Positions 37,682-45,455 of a DNA stretch of 45,572 bases are shown one piece after another. Under the pieces are notes generated by a model, which saw only the letters and a program-made list of their open reading frames with translations, did no database searches and had not been told where the DNA came from. The translations under genes and the position numbers were made by a program. How positions within the stretch are numbered: the stretch's first letter is position 1; every line of letters starts with the position of its first letter. The stretch comes from Variovorax sp. (GTDB lineage Bacteria; Pseudomonadota; Gammaproteobacteria; Burkholderiales; Burkholderiaceae_C): assembly GCA_004210915.1 (NCBI GenBank), contig SEGS01000038.1:1-45572 (forward strand), in the 5' to 3' direction.

Positions 37682-38832
37682 CGCGCTTTGGCGGTGCGCA
37701 GCAGTGCGCGCTCATGTTCGCGCAGGAAAGCCAGCAGCCGCGCTTCGGCCGCATGAAGGCGGCTTGACCCCTTGGCGCTTCCAGCGATGCGTTGCCATGT
37801 GGTCCGCATCGCGTCACCGTCGGTCGACAACGCGGTGCCCAAGGCCAGCACCGCTGGGTGGACATAGGCCTTTTTGCACACGGCCGGCGTATTGCCCAGC
37901 CGGCTCGCCACCGCGGCGATGATTTCCTTCGCGCTGTAGCGCACAGCGGACGAGGCGGGCGTGCCGGATGCGGCGCCTGCAGCATCGTCTCCATTGTTTC
38001 CGCAGGCCAGACGCGTCAACTCCAGCGCCTGCACCGTGCCGTGCCAGGTGCGGAAATCCTTGGCGGTGAAATGCTCCTCGTCACCGTCGATCCCTGCGGC
38101 TTCGCGCAGGTAGGCATTCACGTCGGACGAGCCGAGACTGCGCACGGTGCCGTCTTCGTCCTCGTACTGGAACAGCGTTTGACCCGGCAGTTGCTGACAG
38201 CGACGCACCACCTTCACGACGCGCGGATCGTCGACTTCGGCCTCGTGCATGACGCCGCTCTTGCCGCGAAAGCGCAGCTTGAGTGAACCGCCGCGCACGG
38301 CGACATGCCGGTTGCGCAGCGTGGTCAGCCCGAAGGAGCCGTTGGCAGCCGCATACGACTCGTTGCCCACGCGCAGGAAGGTGGTGTCCAGCAGGCGCAC
38401 CAGCGTCGCCAGCACGCGCTCGCGGGTCAGCGCGCTGGCGTTGGTGCCGGTTGCCTTCAGGTCGCGCGTCACGCGTGCGCGGATTCGCGGCAGCGCGCGC
38501 CCGAAGGCTTCCAGGCGCTCGAACTTGGTTTCGTCCTTGAGCAGGCGCCAGTCGGCGTGATAGCGATATTGCTTGCGGCCGCGCGCATCGAGGCCCGTGG
38601 CCTGCAGATGGCCGTTCGGCAGCGGGCAGATCCAGACCCCGGTGTAGGCGGGCGGAATGGCCAGGCTCCGTATGCGCGAGATTTCATCCGCGTCCTTCAC
38701 CCACTGGCCCTTCGCATCGCGATACCGGAACCGCTCCCCGTGCTTGATGCGGCTGAACCCGGGCATCTCGGGGTTGACGTAGACCAGGCCATTGGCCAGG
38801 CGCACGGGGCGGGACGAAGAGGTGGCGGGCAT
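37624..38832 (-). CDS. DNA topoisomerase IB (poxvirus/bacterial type)
   Basis: The 402-residue enzyme relaxes supercoils through a 3'-phosphotyrosine. The N-terminal part has GFSRIKHGERFRYRDAKGQWV and SLAIPPAYTGVWICPLPNGHLQATG, and RKQYRYHADWR. Catalytic features are VGNESYAAANGSFGLTTLRNRHV, KDFRTWHGTVQAL and the active-site Tyr323 in VCKKAYVHPAV. The basic C-terminal tail (KARQAEGAKRKRTESR) may bind DNA. ATG 38871 would add 13 residues. Its 3' end overlaps the convergent kinase-like gene by 58 bases. Bacterial TopIB is accessory and scattered, often found in Pseudomonas and Burkholderiales. Confidence 0.93.
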   Translation of the reverse strand: MPATSSSRPVRLANGLVYVNPEMPGFSRIKHGERFRYRDAKGQWVKDADEISRIRSLAIPPAYTGVWICPLPNGHLQATGLDARGRKQYRYHADWRLLKDETKFERLEAFGRALPRIRARVTRDLKATGTNASALTRERVLATLVRLLDTTFLRVGNESYAAANGSFGLTTLRNRHVAVRGGSLKLRFRGKSGVMHEAEVDDPRVVKVVRRCQQLPGQTLFQYEDEDGTVRSLGSSDVNAYLREAAGIDGDEEHFTAKDFRTWHGTVQALELTRLACGNNGDDAAGAASGTPASSAVRYSAKEIIAAVASRLGNTPAVCKKAYVHPAVLALGTALSTDGDAMRTTWQRIAGSAKGSSRLHAAEARLLAFLREHERALLRTAKARQAEGAKRKRTESRSASSV

Positions 38833-38965
38833 GTTCCAGGTGCAGGGTCGAAGGCGTCGAAGTGAAGGCATCAGATGTGCCTGCGCCAGGATGGCAACGT
38901 TGTAGGACGCGGCAATCGGCACCGGTGCGATGACACGCCCGTCGCGCGTCGATGGCTGGCGGCGC

Positions 38966-39655
38966 CTAGTGCGCGATGCGCGGCAGATGCCAGACCACAT
39001 TGAAGTCGAACGGCGTCCAACGGCTGACCGGCACGCCGGCGCGGCGCATCACGCGGCCGGTCCATGTGTTACAGGTCTCGAAGGCGTGGTAGCTGCCCTT
39101 CGCTTCATAGAAGGCATCGTTGACGTCGTAGTGCGCACCCGCCACCGCTGTCGCGCGATCGCCCGCGACGGTCATGCGCACCTCTTCGATCAGGCGGGCG
39201 TATTGCGCGCGGGACAGCGGCATGCGGAAGGTGTTTGAGGCCAGATCGCTGCGGCGCAGCCAGGTCACGTGCAGCAAAGACGGATTGCCGCCGACAAGCG
39301 CGCTGACGGCGCGTGGCAGCGTCAGGTCGGCCCAGGTCGGGGTGTGCAGATAGAAGTTGCGGTCACCCCATCCGATCGCGATGAACTCGGCATCGGCCGG
39401 TGCCGCACGTGCGTCGGTGGGCGCGAAAAGCGCGGTCCAGTCCATGGCCGGCGTGCGGATCGGCAGCACCAGGTCGGTGTGCACACCGTTGCTCGACACA
39501 TAGGCTTCCACCGCCCCGGCGGCGGGCGATGGCACATCGGCGGTCGGCCGATTTGCGGGCCACAGCATGAGAACGCAGGCCACGGCCACGTATGCGGTCA
39601 GCAGCACCACAGGCGCGAGCAGCAGCAGGGCGGTCCGGCGGATCCAGCGTCTCAT
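38966..39655 (-). CDS. DUF2459/TIGR02117-family membrane-anchored protein
   Basis: The 229-residue product has an N-terminal membrane segment (LLLLAPVVLLTAYVAVACVL) and an external domain with VSSNGVHTDLVLPI, IAIGWGDRNFYLHTPTWADL and FETCNTWTGRVMRRAGVPVSRWTPF. These are the conserved blocks of TIGR02117/DUF2459 proteins. The family is named from a urease-region gene in some bacteria, but no function is established. The conserved His, Asp and Cys residues suggest an enzyme. It lies 27 bases downstream of dinB on the same strand. Confidence 0.88.
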   Translation of the reverse strand: MRRWIRRTALLLLAPVVLLTAYVAVACVLMLWPANRPTADVPSPAAGAVEAYVSSNGVHTDLVLPIRTPAMDWTALFAPTDARAAPADAEFIAIGWGDRNFYLHTPTWADLTLPRAVSALVGGNPSLLHVTWLRRSDLASNTFRMPLSRAQYARLIEEVRMTVAGDRATAVAGAHYDVNDAFYEAKGSYHAFETCNTWTGRVMRRAGVPVSRWTPFDFNVVWHLPRIAH

Positions 39656-39682
39656 TCGGGTGTCCGGCTCAGGCTGTGCGGC

Positions 39683-40930
39683 TCAGAACAGCGAGGCGGT
39701 GGCCGGGCTCGCGTCCGCCGCCTCGGAACCTCGCTGCCCGACCGCCACGCGCTGCGACGGTGTCTTCGCTTCGGCGCTGTCGGCGCGTGCGAGCGCACCG
39801 ACGCGCACGCCCAGCAAACGCAGCGGGCGTTCGAGCGGCACCCGCTTGAGGCACTGACCGCCGATCTGGCGAATCGTCTTCCCATCGGCGGTGAAGGCCG
39901 CGATCGTCTGGTCCCGCGTCGCGGTCTTGAAGTCGTCGTAGCGCAGCTTGATGCCGATGGTCTTGCCGACATAGCCCTTGCGCCGCAGGTCTTCGGCCAC
40001 CTTCTCGCAGAGGTGCGTGAAGATGGCGCCCAGCTCGGCGCGGTCACGCACGGCATGCAGGTTGCGGTCGAAGGTGGTCTCGCGGCTCATCGACACGGGC
40101 TCGCTTTCGGTGACCACCGGCCGGTCGTCGCGGCCCCAGGAGATCGCATGCATCCAGGCGCCGGTGGACTGGCCGAAGTGGTCGATCAGCCACTGCACAT
40201 CCTTGGCCGCGATCTCGCCGACCGTGCGGATGCCCAGCCGTTCCAGCTTGGCGTCGGCTTTCGGTCCGATCCCGTTGACCTTGCGCACGGCGAGCGGCCA
40301 GATCTTCGATTCGAGGTCGTCCGCGTAGACGATCGAGATGCCGTTGGGCTTGTTGAACTCGCTGGCCAGTTTGGCGATGAGCTTGTTCGGCGCCACACCG
40401 ATGGAGCAGGTGAGGCCGGTCGCCTGCAGGATCGACTTCTGGATCAGGCGCGCGAGCACGCGCCCGCCCTCGCGCTGGCCACCGGGCACCTCGGTGAAGT
40501 CGATGTAGACCTCGTCCACGCCGCGGTCCTCGACCACCGGCGCGATCTCACGGATGGTGTTCTTGAAGAGGCGCGAGAGCCGGCGCACCTCGTCGAAATC
40601 GACGGGCAGCACGATCGCCTGCGGGCACAGCTTCGCCGCCTTCATCATGCCCATCGCCGAGCCCACGCCGAACTGGCGTGCAGCGTAGGTGGCGGTGGTG
40701 ATCACGCCGCGGCCCACGTAGTCTTTCAACAGCGGAAACGCGGCCACGGGCACCTCGTCCAGCGGCAGGCCGGCGTGGTCGCGCGCCAAAATCTCGTCCA
40801 CCTTGCGCCGCCCGCCGCCGATCACCATCGGCAGGCCCTTGAGCTGCGGATAGCGCAGCAACTCAACCGACGCGAAGAAGGCGTCCATGTCGAGGTGGGC
40901 GATGCGGCGGATGGGTGGCGGCGGACTCAC
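39683..40930 (-). CDS. dinB: DNA polymerase IV (Y-family)
   Basis: The 415-residue error-prone translesion polymerase probably starts at GTG 40930 (SPPPPIRRIAHLDMDAFFASVE). Catalytic carboxylates are in HLDMDAFF and VDEVYIDF, with CSIGVAPNKLIAKLASEFNKP and the helix-hairpin-helix VNGIGPKADAKLERLGI. A loop of about 30 residues between VIGGG and RGVITTATY is longer than in E. coli DinB; similar insertions occur in betaproteobacterial homologues as I recall. The extreme C-terminus TASLF resembles a sliding-clamp-binding peptide. The frame is open upstream to 41890, but that part is not homologous. No LexA box (CTGT-N8-ACAG) was seen upstream. Confidence 0.94.
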   Translation of the reverse strand: MSPPPPIRRIAHLDMDAFFASVELLRYPQLKGLPMVIGGGRRKVDEILARDHAGLPLDEVPVAAFPLLKDYVGRGVITTATYAARQFGVGSAMGMMKAAKLCPQAIVLPVDFDEVRRLSRLFKNTIREIAPVVEDRGVDEVYIDFTEVPGGQREGGRVLARLIQKSILQATGLTCSIGVAPNKLIAKLASEFNKPNGISIVYADDLESKIWPLAVRKVNGIGPKADAKLERLGIRTVGEIAAKDVQWLIDHFGQSTGAWMHAISWGRDDRPVVTESEPVSMSRETTFDRNLHAVRDRAELGAIFTHLCEKVAEDLRRKGYVGKTIGIKLRYDDFKTATRDQTIAAFTADGKTIRQIGGQCLKRVPLERPLRLLGVRVGALARADSAEAKTPSQRVAVGQRGSEAADASPATASLF

Positions 40931-41053
40931 GGCGCCGATTGTCTCGCGGCCGCGCCGTCGGCGTCGCGCCCGACCGCCCGTGCCAGAATGACCGCGGCAG
41001 TGTATGGACGTCCGACGGGATGAAAGACAGCATGGCAACAGAAGGGATCCGGC

Positions 41054-41899
41054 ATGGGTGATGAAGGCGAAGGGCTGAGCATTGCGCTCACGCCGGTGCA
41101 GATGGCAGCCGTGTTGGGCGACCATGAGGTCCCCGAGTCCGCGAGTCTGAGCAACCGGATCTGGGGCACCGTGGGCCTGGTGGGCGGCGTGCTGGAACTG
41201 GTTGGCGCCGGCGTGCTGTGCGTTGCGCCCGAGCCCACCATGGTCAGCAAGGTTGGATGCGTGGTGCTGGGCGTGCATGGCTCTGACACCGTCGCGACAT
41301 CGGCGCGCCAGATGTGGACCGGCGTGCCGCAGCGCAGCGCGACCGCCGTGACCGCCAGCTCGGCCGCCGAAGCGATGGGCGCTTCGCGCCAGACGGCCGA
41401 CGGCATTGGCTTGGCCGTCGACGTGGCTGTGCCGCTGGTTGTGGCCACGGGGCTGGTGGCGGCACGTGTGATCGCAGTCCGTGCGAGCCGCTTTCGCCTG
41501 GCGCCTGTCGATCTGGCACGCCACGAGGCCGTGGCCGGTAGCAAGGCGGGCGGTCATGCGATCCGGGAGCACGTGGGAAAAAGCAGCACCGAGCTGCTGG
41601 CACGCCTTGCCGCCAAGCCCAGCTTGCAAAAGTCCTCGTCCTTCACCGATCTGGCAACCGCCGAAGCCGCGATCAGCGCCACCGTGCGCGCCAACGCACG
41701 CGCCATCAAGGCGTGGTCGCGTTCGGCTTCCGTCGGCTCCCGGCCGCAGGCCTTCGAGCACACGGTGGGCAGCGTGGTGGGCATCGGGGTCCAGCGCGGC
41801 AGTAGCACCGTCAGCCAGCTCAGCAGCGTACGGATGGTCCTGAACATGCGGTCGTACAACGGCATGCCGTACTACATCCTCACCGCCCATCCGTTCTGA
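41054..41899 (+). CDS. Polymorphic toxin: hydrophobic segments plus C-terminal RNase A-like (CdiA-CT-type) domain
   Basis: This 281-residue protein has GAAGGG before its ATG. Residues 35-90 and 112-140 contain Ala/Gly-rich hydrophobic stretches (TVGLVGGVLELVGAGVLCV; IGLAVDVAVPLVVATGLVAA) flanking HGSDTVATSARQMWTG, a pattern typical of the pre-toxin region of contact-dependent and type VI effectors. Residues about 155-281 match the RNase A-like CdiA-CT fold: GGHAIREHVGKSSTELLARL, SSFTDLATAEAAISATV and the ending YYILTAHPF. By comparison with Yersinia kristensenii CdiA-CT, as I recall it, catalytic His is H173, Arg R184 and Thr T277; the last catalytic Tyr is His279 here. It likely degrades RNA in neighbouring cells. 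No PAAR, VgrG, RHS or TpsB gene is adjacent, so delivery is unknown. The immunity gene follows. Confidence 0.83.
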   Translation: MGDEGEGLSIALTPVQMAAVLGDHEVPESASLSNRIWGTVGLVGGVLELVGAGVLCVAPEPTMVSKVGCVVLGVHGSDTVATSARQMWTGVPQRSATAVTASSAAEAMGASRQTADGIGLAVDVAVPLVVATGLVAARVIAVRASRFRLAPVDLARHEAVAGSKAGGHAIREHVGKSSTELLARLAAKPSLQKSSSFTDLATAEAAISATVRANARAIKAWSRSASVGSRPQAFEHTVGSVVGIGVQRGSSTVSQLSSVRMVLNMRSYNGMPYYILTAHPF

Positions 41900-41928
41900 G
41901 CCGGAGCACCGAAGGCAAAAGACCCGCC

Positions 41929-42207
41929 ATGCGCTACAAACTCATCGAGAACCTCATCAAGGTCTACTTCGGACAGGATGCGGACCTGCTGTTCGGAGAA
42001 ACCGGCACGGACATCATGGCGTCGTACCGCGCGTCGAGCACCCCGGCCGAACTTGCCGCGCTGCGTGCCGAGATCGCCAACTACATCGAGGCGCATGGCG
42101 ATGTAGAAACGGCGTTTGCGCGCGACTTCCCGCGCGACTACATCCCTGAAGACTTTGGCGCTTCCGCCCGGCAGTTCCTGGACAGCGTGGTGGCTGCGGC
42201 GGGTTGA
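41929..42207 (+). CDS. Immunity protein for the RNase A-like toxin (CdiI_2-like)
   Basis: The 92-residue acidic, helical protein has LIENLIKVYFGQDADLLFGE at its N-terminus, ALRAEIANYIEAHGD in the middle and DYIPEDFGASARQFLDSVV at the end. The YFxQD start, the central EI helix and the C-terminal FL/WL helix are the pattern I associate with CdiI_2-type contact-dependent inhibition immunity proteins. It begins 29 bases after the toxin stop, so toxin and antidote are made together. Its net negative charge would suit binding to an RNase active site. Cognate inhibition is inferred. Confidence 0.8.
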   Translation: MRYKLIENLIKVYFGQDADLLFGETGTDIMASYRASSTPAELAALRAEIANYIEAHGDVETAFARDFPRDYIPEDFGASARQFLDSVVAAAG

Positions 42208-42295
42208 TTCCCGGGGCGTGCCAGACGAAGTCTTCCGCCTCCCGGCAGGAGGATGAAGAATGCACCTTCGAGCATGAATTCTGGAGTTCGATCCG

Positions 42296-42736
42296 ATGAG
42301 CGCACCCTCCCACCATGGCTTCTCGTTGACTCGCCGAATCGCGGCCAAGGCCGACGCGGTCTGGAACGTCATCCTGACCCCGAACAGGCACTGGGCCGCA
42401 GCGTTCGGTGAGGGCACGCGGGTCGAGACCGACTGGGCAGAAGGGTCGCCGATCCTGTGGCTGGACGACGAAGGCCATATTGGCGCGAGCGGCAGGGTAG
42501 AGGAACTCCGCACGGGGCAGTCGCTGCGCCTGCGCTATCACGACATGGCCGCGCGCGACGCCGGCGCGGCGCTGGGCACGTACACCGAGACCTTCATCCT
42601 CGTGTCCGATCCGCCGGGTCACACTGAGCTGCGCGTTCAGATCGATGCCACGCCCCACATGGACAACGCGGCTCACCGCGCACTGTGGGACGCTGCTCTG
42701 GACCGAATCCAGGCGCAAGCCGAGATGTCGGATTGA
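42296..42736 (+). CDS. SRPBCC-domain protein (AHSA1/START-like)
   Basis: The 146-residue protein has the START-like layout of small AHSA1-type proteins: FSLTRRIAAKADAVWNVILTPNRHW, a central sheet with WLDDEGHIGASGRVEEL, and a long C-terminal helix HMDNAAHRALWDAALDRIQAQAE. Such proteins bind hydrophobic ligands or act as cyclases or co-chaperones. No residue fixes the ligand. It starts 88 bases after the immunity gene and is probably unrelated to it. Confidence 0.82.
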   Translation: MSAPSHHGFSLTRRIAAKADAVWNVILTPNRHWAAAFGEGTRVETDWAEGSPILWLDDEGHIGASGRVEELRTGQSLRLRYHDMAARDAGAALGTYTETFILVSDPPGHTELRVQIDATPHMDNAAHRALWDAALDRIQAQAEMSD

Positions 42737-42870
42737 TGGGATGCCCCTGACCGCCACGAAGTCCTGCGTTGTACGGATCGGGTCCGAGGTCGGCCACAGC
42801 GTTCTTGGATCGCCAGTCCTTCAGCAGCGTCTCCCTTGCGCCGCCCGCCAAGCGGGTTCATCATGGCCGC

Positions 42871-43431
42871 ATGAACATCGTGGCCACCCAGTTCTGGTGC
42901 CGGCTCGACACGCCGGGTCATGACGCCTGCCGGCTCGAGCAGCACGGCGATGCCTGGCAGATCGATGGTGCGGCGGTGTTTCGCCACACCGATGGCCGGC
43001 CGGCGCGGCTCGACTATCGCGTGCACTGCGACCGCGCCTGGCACACGCGCTGGGGACGGGTGCGCGGATGGATCGGAAGCAGGGCCGTCGACCTGGCCAT
43101 TGCGCGCACGGCTGCGGGCGAATGGAGCTTGAACGACGCGGCCGTACCGGGCCTGGCGCATTGCATCGACCTCGATCTCGGCTTCACGCCGGCCACGAAC
43201 CTGCTGTCGCTGCGCCGGCTGCATCTGGCCGTGGGAGAGCGGGCCGAGGTTGCGGCGGCATGGGTCGATCTGGACGATGACGCGCTGACGCCCCTCGTGC
43301 AGCACTACGAGCGGCGCGGCGAAACCAGCTACGCCTACGAGGCACCGCGCTTCGACTACCGCGCGCTGCTGGGCGTCACGCCCGAGGGTTTCGTTCGCGA
43401 CTACCCCGGCCTCTGGTGCGCTGAAAACTGA
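42871..43431 (+). CDS. Putative glycolipid-binding family protein (DUF1089)
   Basis: The 186-residue protein shows the blocks of the DUF1089/putative glycolipid-binding family: FWCRLDTPGHDACRLEQHGD, LDYRVHCDRAWHTRWGRV, GEWSLNDAAVPGLAHCIDLDLGFTPATNLLSLRRLHL, VQHYERRGETSYAYEA and a YPGLW ending. A 6-bladed beta layout is known for the fold, but the in vivo role is uncertain. The open frame begins at 42769, yet the ATG at 42871 matches the family N-terminus. It is convergent with the Bug gene that ends 13 bases away. Confidence 0.88.
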   Translation: MNIVATQFWCRLDTPGHDACRLEQHGDAWQIDGAAVFRHTDGRPARLDYRVHCDRAWHTRWGRVRGWIGSRAVDLAIARTAAGEWSLNDAAVPGLAHCIDLDLGFTPATNLLSLRRLHLAVGERAEVAAAWVDLDDDALTPLVQHYERRGETSYAYEAPRFDYRALLGVTPEGFVRDYPGLWCAEN

Positions 43432-43443
43432 GCGCCGCCGCGC

Positions 43444-44430
43444 TCACTCGAACTGTTCGCGCGCGCCTGCGATGAGCCGCCGGTTGCGCTTCAGATCGGC
43501 ATCGATCTCCGCCTGAAAGTCCGCTGGAGTGCCACCCGCCACCAGGTTGTGCGACTCCCGCAGGCGCGCGCGCATCACGCTGCTCTGCAAGGCCCGGTTG
43601 ATCTCGGTGTTGAGGCGCGCGACCACGGCCGCGGGCGTGTGGGCCGGCGCGAACACGCCGAACAGCGAACCGAGGTTGGCGTCCCCGCAACCGAGCTCGG
43701 CGAGCGTGGGCGCATCGGGCATCACGTCGATGCGGCTCGGCGCGCCGACCGCGAGCGCGCGGAGGCGGCCGCTTTTAACGTAGCCCAACTGCTGCGCCGC
43801 GAGGTTGGTCGACAGCAGCTCGAACTGCCCACCGAGCGCGTCGTTGAGTTGCGCACCCCCACCCTGATAAGGCACATGCGTGATGCGCGCGCCGATGCAG
43901 ACCTGGACCTGCGCCATCACCATGTGGCCCGCTGTCGCCACGCCGGACGTGGCCCAGCGCAAGGCGCCGGGGCGCGCGATGGCCAAGGCGGTGAGGTCTT
44001 CGAATCGCTGGCCAGCGAAGGCGGGCGTAGCAACCACCAGCACCGGTGTGTGCATGACGCTCGCGACCGGCACCACGCCGCGCATCGGCGCGCGCGCCGT
44101 GCGCGACAGCAGCGGGCGCAAGGTGAGCGGGGTGATGGCTGAGAAGGCCAGCGTGTGGCCGTCGGGAACCGCGCGGGCGAGGGCGTCCAGGCCCAGGCTG
44201 CCGCCAGCGCCGGGCCGGTGTTCCACCAGCACGGGCACGCCCAGCGAGGGTGCGAGCAGGTCGGCCAGCGTGCGCGCCGTGGCATCGCTGAGGCCGCCCG
44301 GCGGATAAACCACTTGCAGGCGCACCGGCCGCTGCGGCCAGCTCGCCGGCGCGGCGTGCAGCGGCAGCGCAGGGAGCATCGCGCCGGCCAGCGCAATGCG
44401 CGTGATGGCGTGGCGTCGCTGCATGCTCAT
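43444..44430 (-). CDS. Bug-family periplasmic substrate-binding protein coupled to a LysR gene
   Basis: The 328-residue product has an N-terminal export signal (MSMQRRHAITRIALAGAMLPALPLHAA shortened here to its RR-hydrophobic-AxA plan). Bug signatures are VRLQVVYPPGGLSDATART, VLVEHRPGAGGSLGLDALA and ITHVPYQGGGAQLNDALGG. Its ATG overlaps the LysR stop by four bases, so regulator and binding protein are co-translated. This arrangement suggests the binding protein handles the compound sensed by the regulator. No transporter membrane genes are nearby in the window. Confidence 0.9.
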   Translation of the reverse strand: MSMQRRHAITRIALAGAMLPALPLHAAPASWPQRPVRLQVVYPPGGLSDATARTLADLLAPSLGVPVLVEHRPGAGGSLGLDALARAVPDGHTLAFSAITPLTLRPLLSRTARAPMRGVVPVASVMHTPVLVVATPAFAGQRFEDLTALAIARPGALRWATSGVATAGHMVMAQVQVCIGARITHVPYQGGGAQLNDALGGQFELLSTNLAAQQLGYVKSGRLRALAVGAPSRIDVMPDAPTLAELGCGDANLGSLFGVFAPAHTPAAVVARLNTEINRALQSSVMRARLRESHNLVAGGTPADFQAEIDADLKRNRRLIAGAREQFE

Positions 44431-45338
44431 GCGGCGGCCAGTTCGCGCAACATGGCGTTGAATTGCAACGCGGGAATGCTGTCTTCGCCCGCGCGCGACA
44501 CCAGCGTCAGCGGCGCATCGAGCGGGGCGCTCGCGGCCAGTGGGCAGTACGCGACGGCATGCGCATGCACGCCGCGCATCGACGCCGGCACCACCGACAG
44601 TCCGACGCCCGCCGCCACGAGGTTGAGGTTGGTCATCATGCGATCCACTTCCGCGACCACGCGTGGTTCGAGCCCCTTGCTGCGGCACAGCGCAAGCAGG
44701 TTGGCATAGAGGCCCGGTGCGCCCGGCCGGCGAACCAGGATCAGGCCCTCGCTGCACAGCTGCGCCAGCGTCAGCGCGCGCGGCTTCGGACCACTGCGTG
44801 CCAATGCGAAGCGATGGTCGCCCGGCATCGCCACCAGCACCGGCTCGCGCAACAGAGTTTCGAACAGCAGGCCCGGCGGGCGCGCGACCGGCACGCGCAG
44901 CAAGCCCGCATGCAGGCGGCCGGCGGCGATGGCCTCGGTCAGTTCCGCCGCGTTGTCTTCGCGCAATTGCAGTTCCACCTCCGGGTGCGTGCGGCGGAAT
45001 GCGCGCAGCGCCTCGGGCATGAAGTGGTGCGCGGCGGCAGAGCTCGTGAAGCCGACCTTGAGCGTGCCGGCCAGCCCCTTGGCCACGCGCGCCATGCGCT
45101 GCTTCAGCGCTTCCATGTCCTGCAGCATGCGCACGGCTTCGACCTGGAACAGCCGGCCTGCGTCGGTGAGCGCCACGCCGCGCGGATGGCGGTGGAACAG
45201 CGGCATGCCCAGCTCGCGCTCCAGCGCCTTGATCTGCTGGCTCAGCGGCGGCTGCTGGATGCCCAACTGACTCGCGGCGCGCGTCATGTGGCCGGTCTCT
45301 GCGACCGCGGCGAAGTAGCGCAGCGCTTTGATGTCCAT
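44427..45338 (-). CDS. LysR-family regulator of the CatR/BenM-like type
   Basis: The 303-residue regulator starts MDIKALRYFAAVAETGHMTRAASQLGIQQPPLSQQIKALE, close to the BenM/CatM/CbnR helix-turn-helix. A linker helix (LLQDMEALKQRMARVAKG class) and an effector domain (LKVGFTSSAAAHHFMPEALRAF, LHAGLLRVPVARPPG, VPASMRGV) follow. Relatives control aromatic-acid or chlorocatechol degradation. It is divergent from a lipoprotein gene (117 bases between starts) and coupled to the downstream Bug gene, so it probably controls both directions. An upstream in-frame start at 45476 is not homologous. Confidence 0.92.
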   Translation of the reverse strand: MDIKALRYFAAVAETGHMTRAASQLGIQQPPLSQQIKALERELGMPLFHRHPRGVALTDAGRLFQVEAVRMLQDMEALKQRMARVAKGLAGTLKVGFTSSAAAHHFMPEALRAFRRTHPEVELQLREDNAAELTEAIAAGRLHAGLLRVPVARPPGLLFETLLREPVLVAMPGDHRFALARSGPKPRALTLAQLCSEGLILVRRPGAPGLYANLLALCRSKGLEPRVVAEVDRMMTNLNLVAAGVGLSVVPASMRGVHAHAVAYCPLAASAPLDAPLTLVSRAGEDSIPALQFNAMLRELAAA

Positions 45339-45420
45339 ATGTCTTTCGTATCGGAAGTGCGGCTTTATTTTATTTGACCCGAAGTCACTCGCAAGCCTAT
45401 CGTTCACCGCCCATTCAAGA

Positions 45421-45437
45421 GCGGCCTTCGAGGCCGC
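45421..45437 (+). promoter_or_regulatory. Hairpin just upstream of the lipoprotein ribosome binding site
   Basis: GCGGCCT-TCG-AGGCCGC is a perfect 7-bp stem with a 3-base loop. It ends four bases before the GGAGA ribosome site of the gene at 45456. If transcribed it could influence initiation or mRNA stability. No T-tract follows, so it is not a terminator. Confidence 0.4.
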
Positions 45438-45455
45438 CTGCCGGAGACAACGTCC

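Noticed and set aside
40931..41053. LexA/SOS box upstream of dinB
   Set aside because: No CTGT-N8-ACAG-like sequence was found in the gap.
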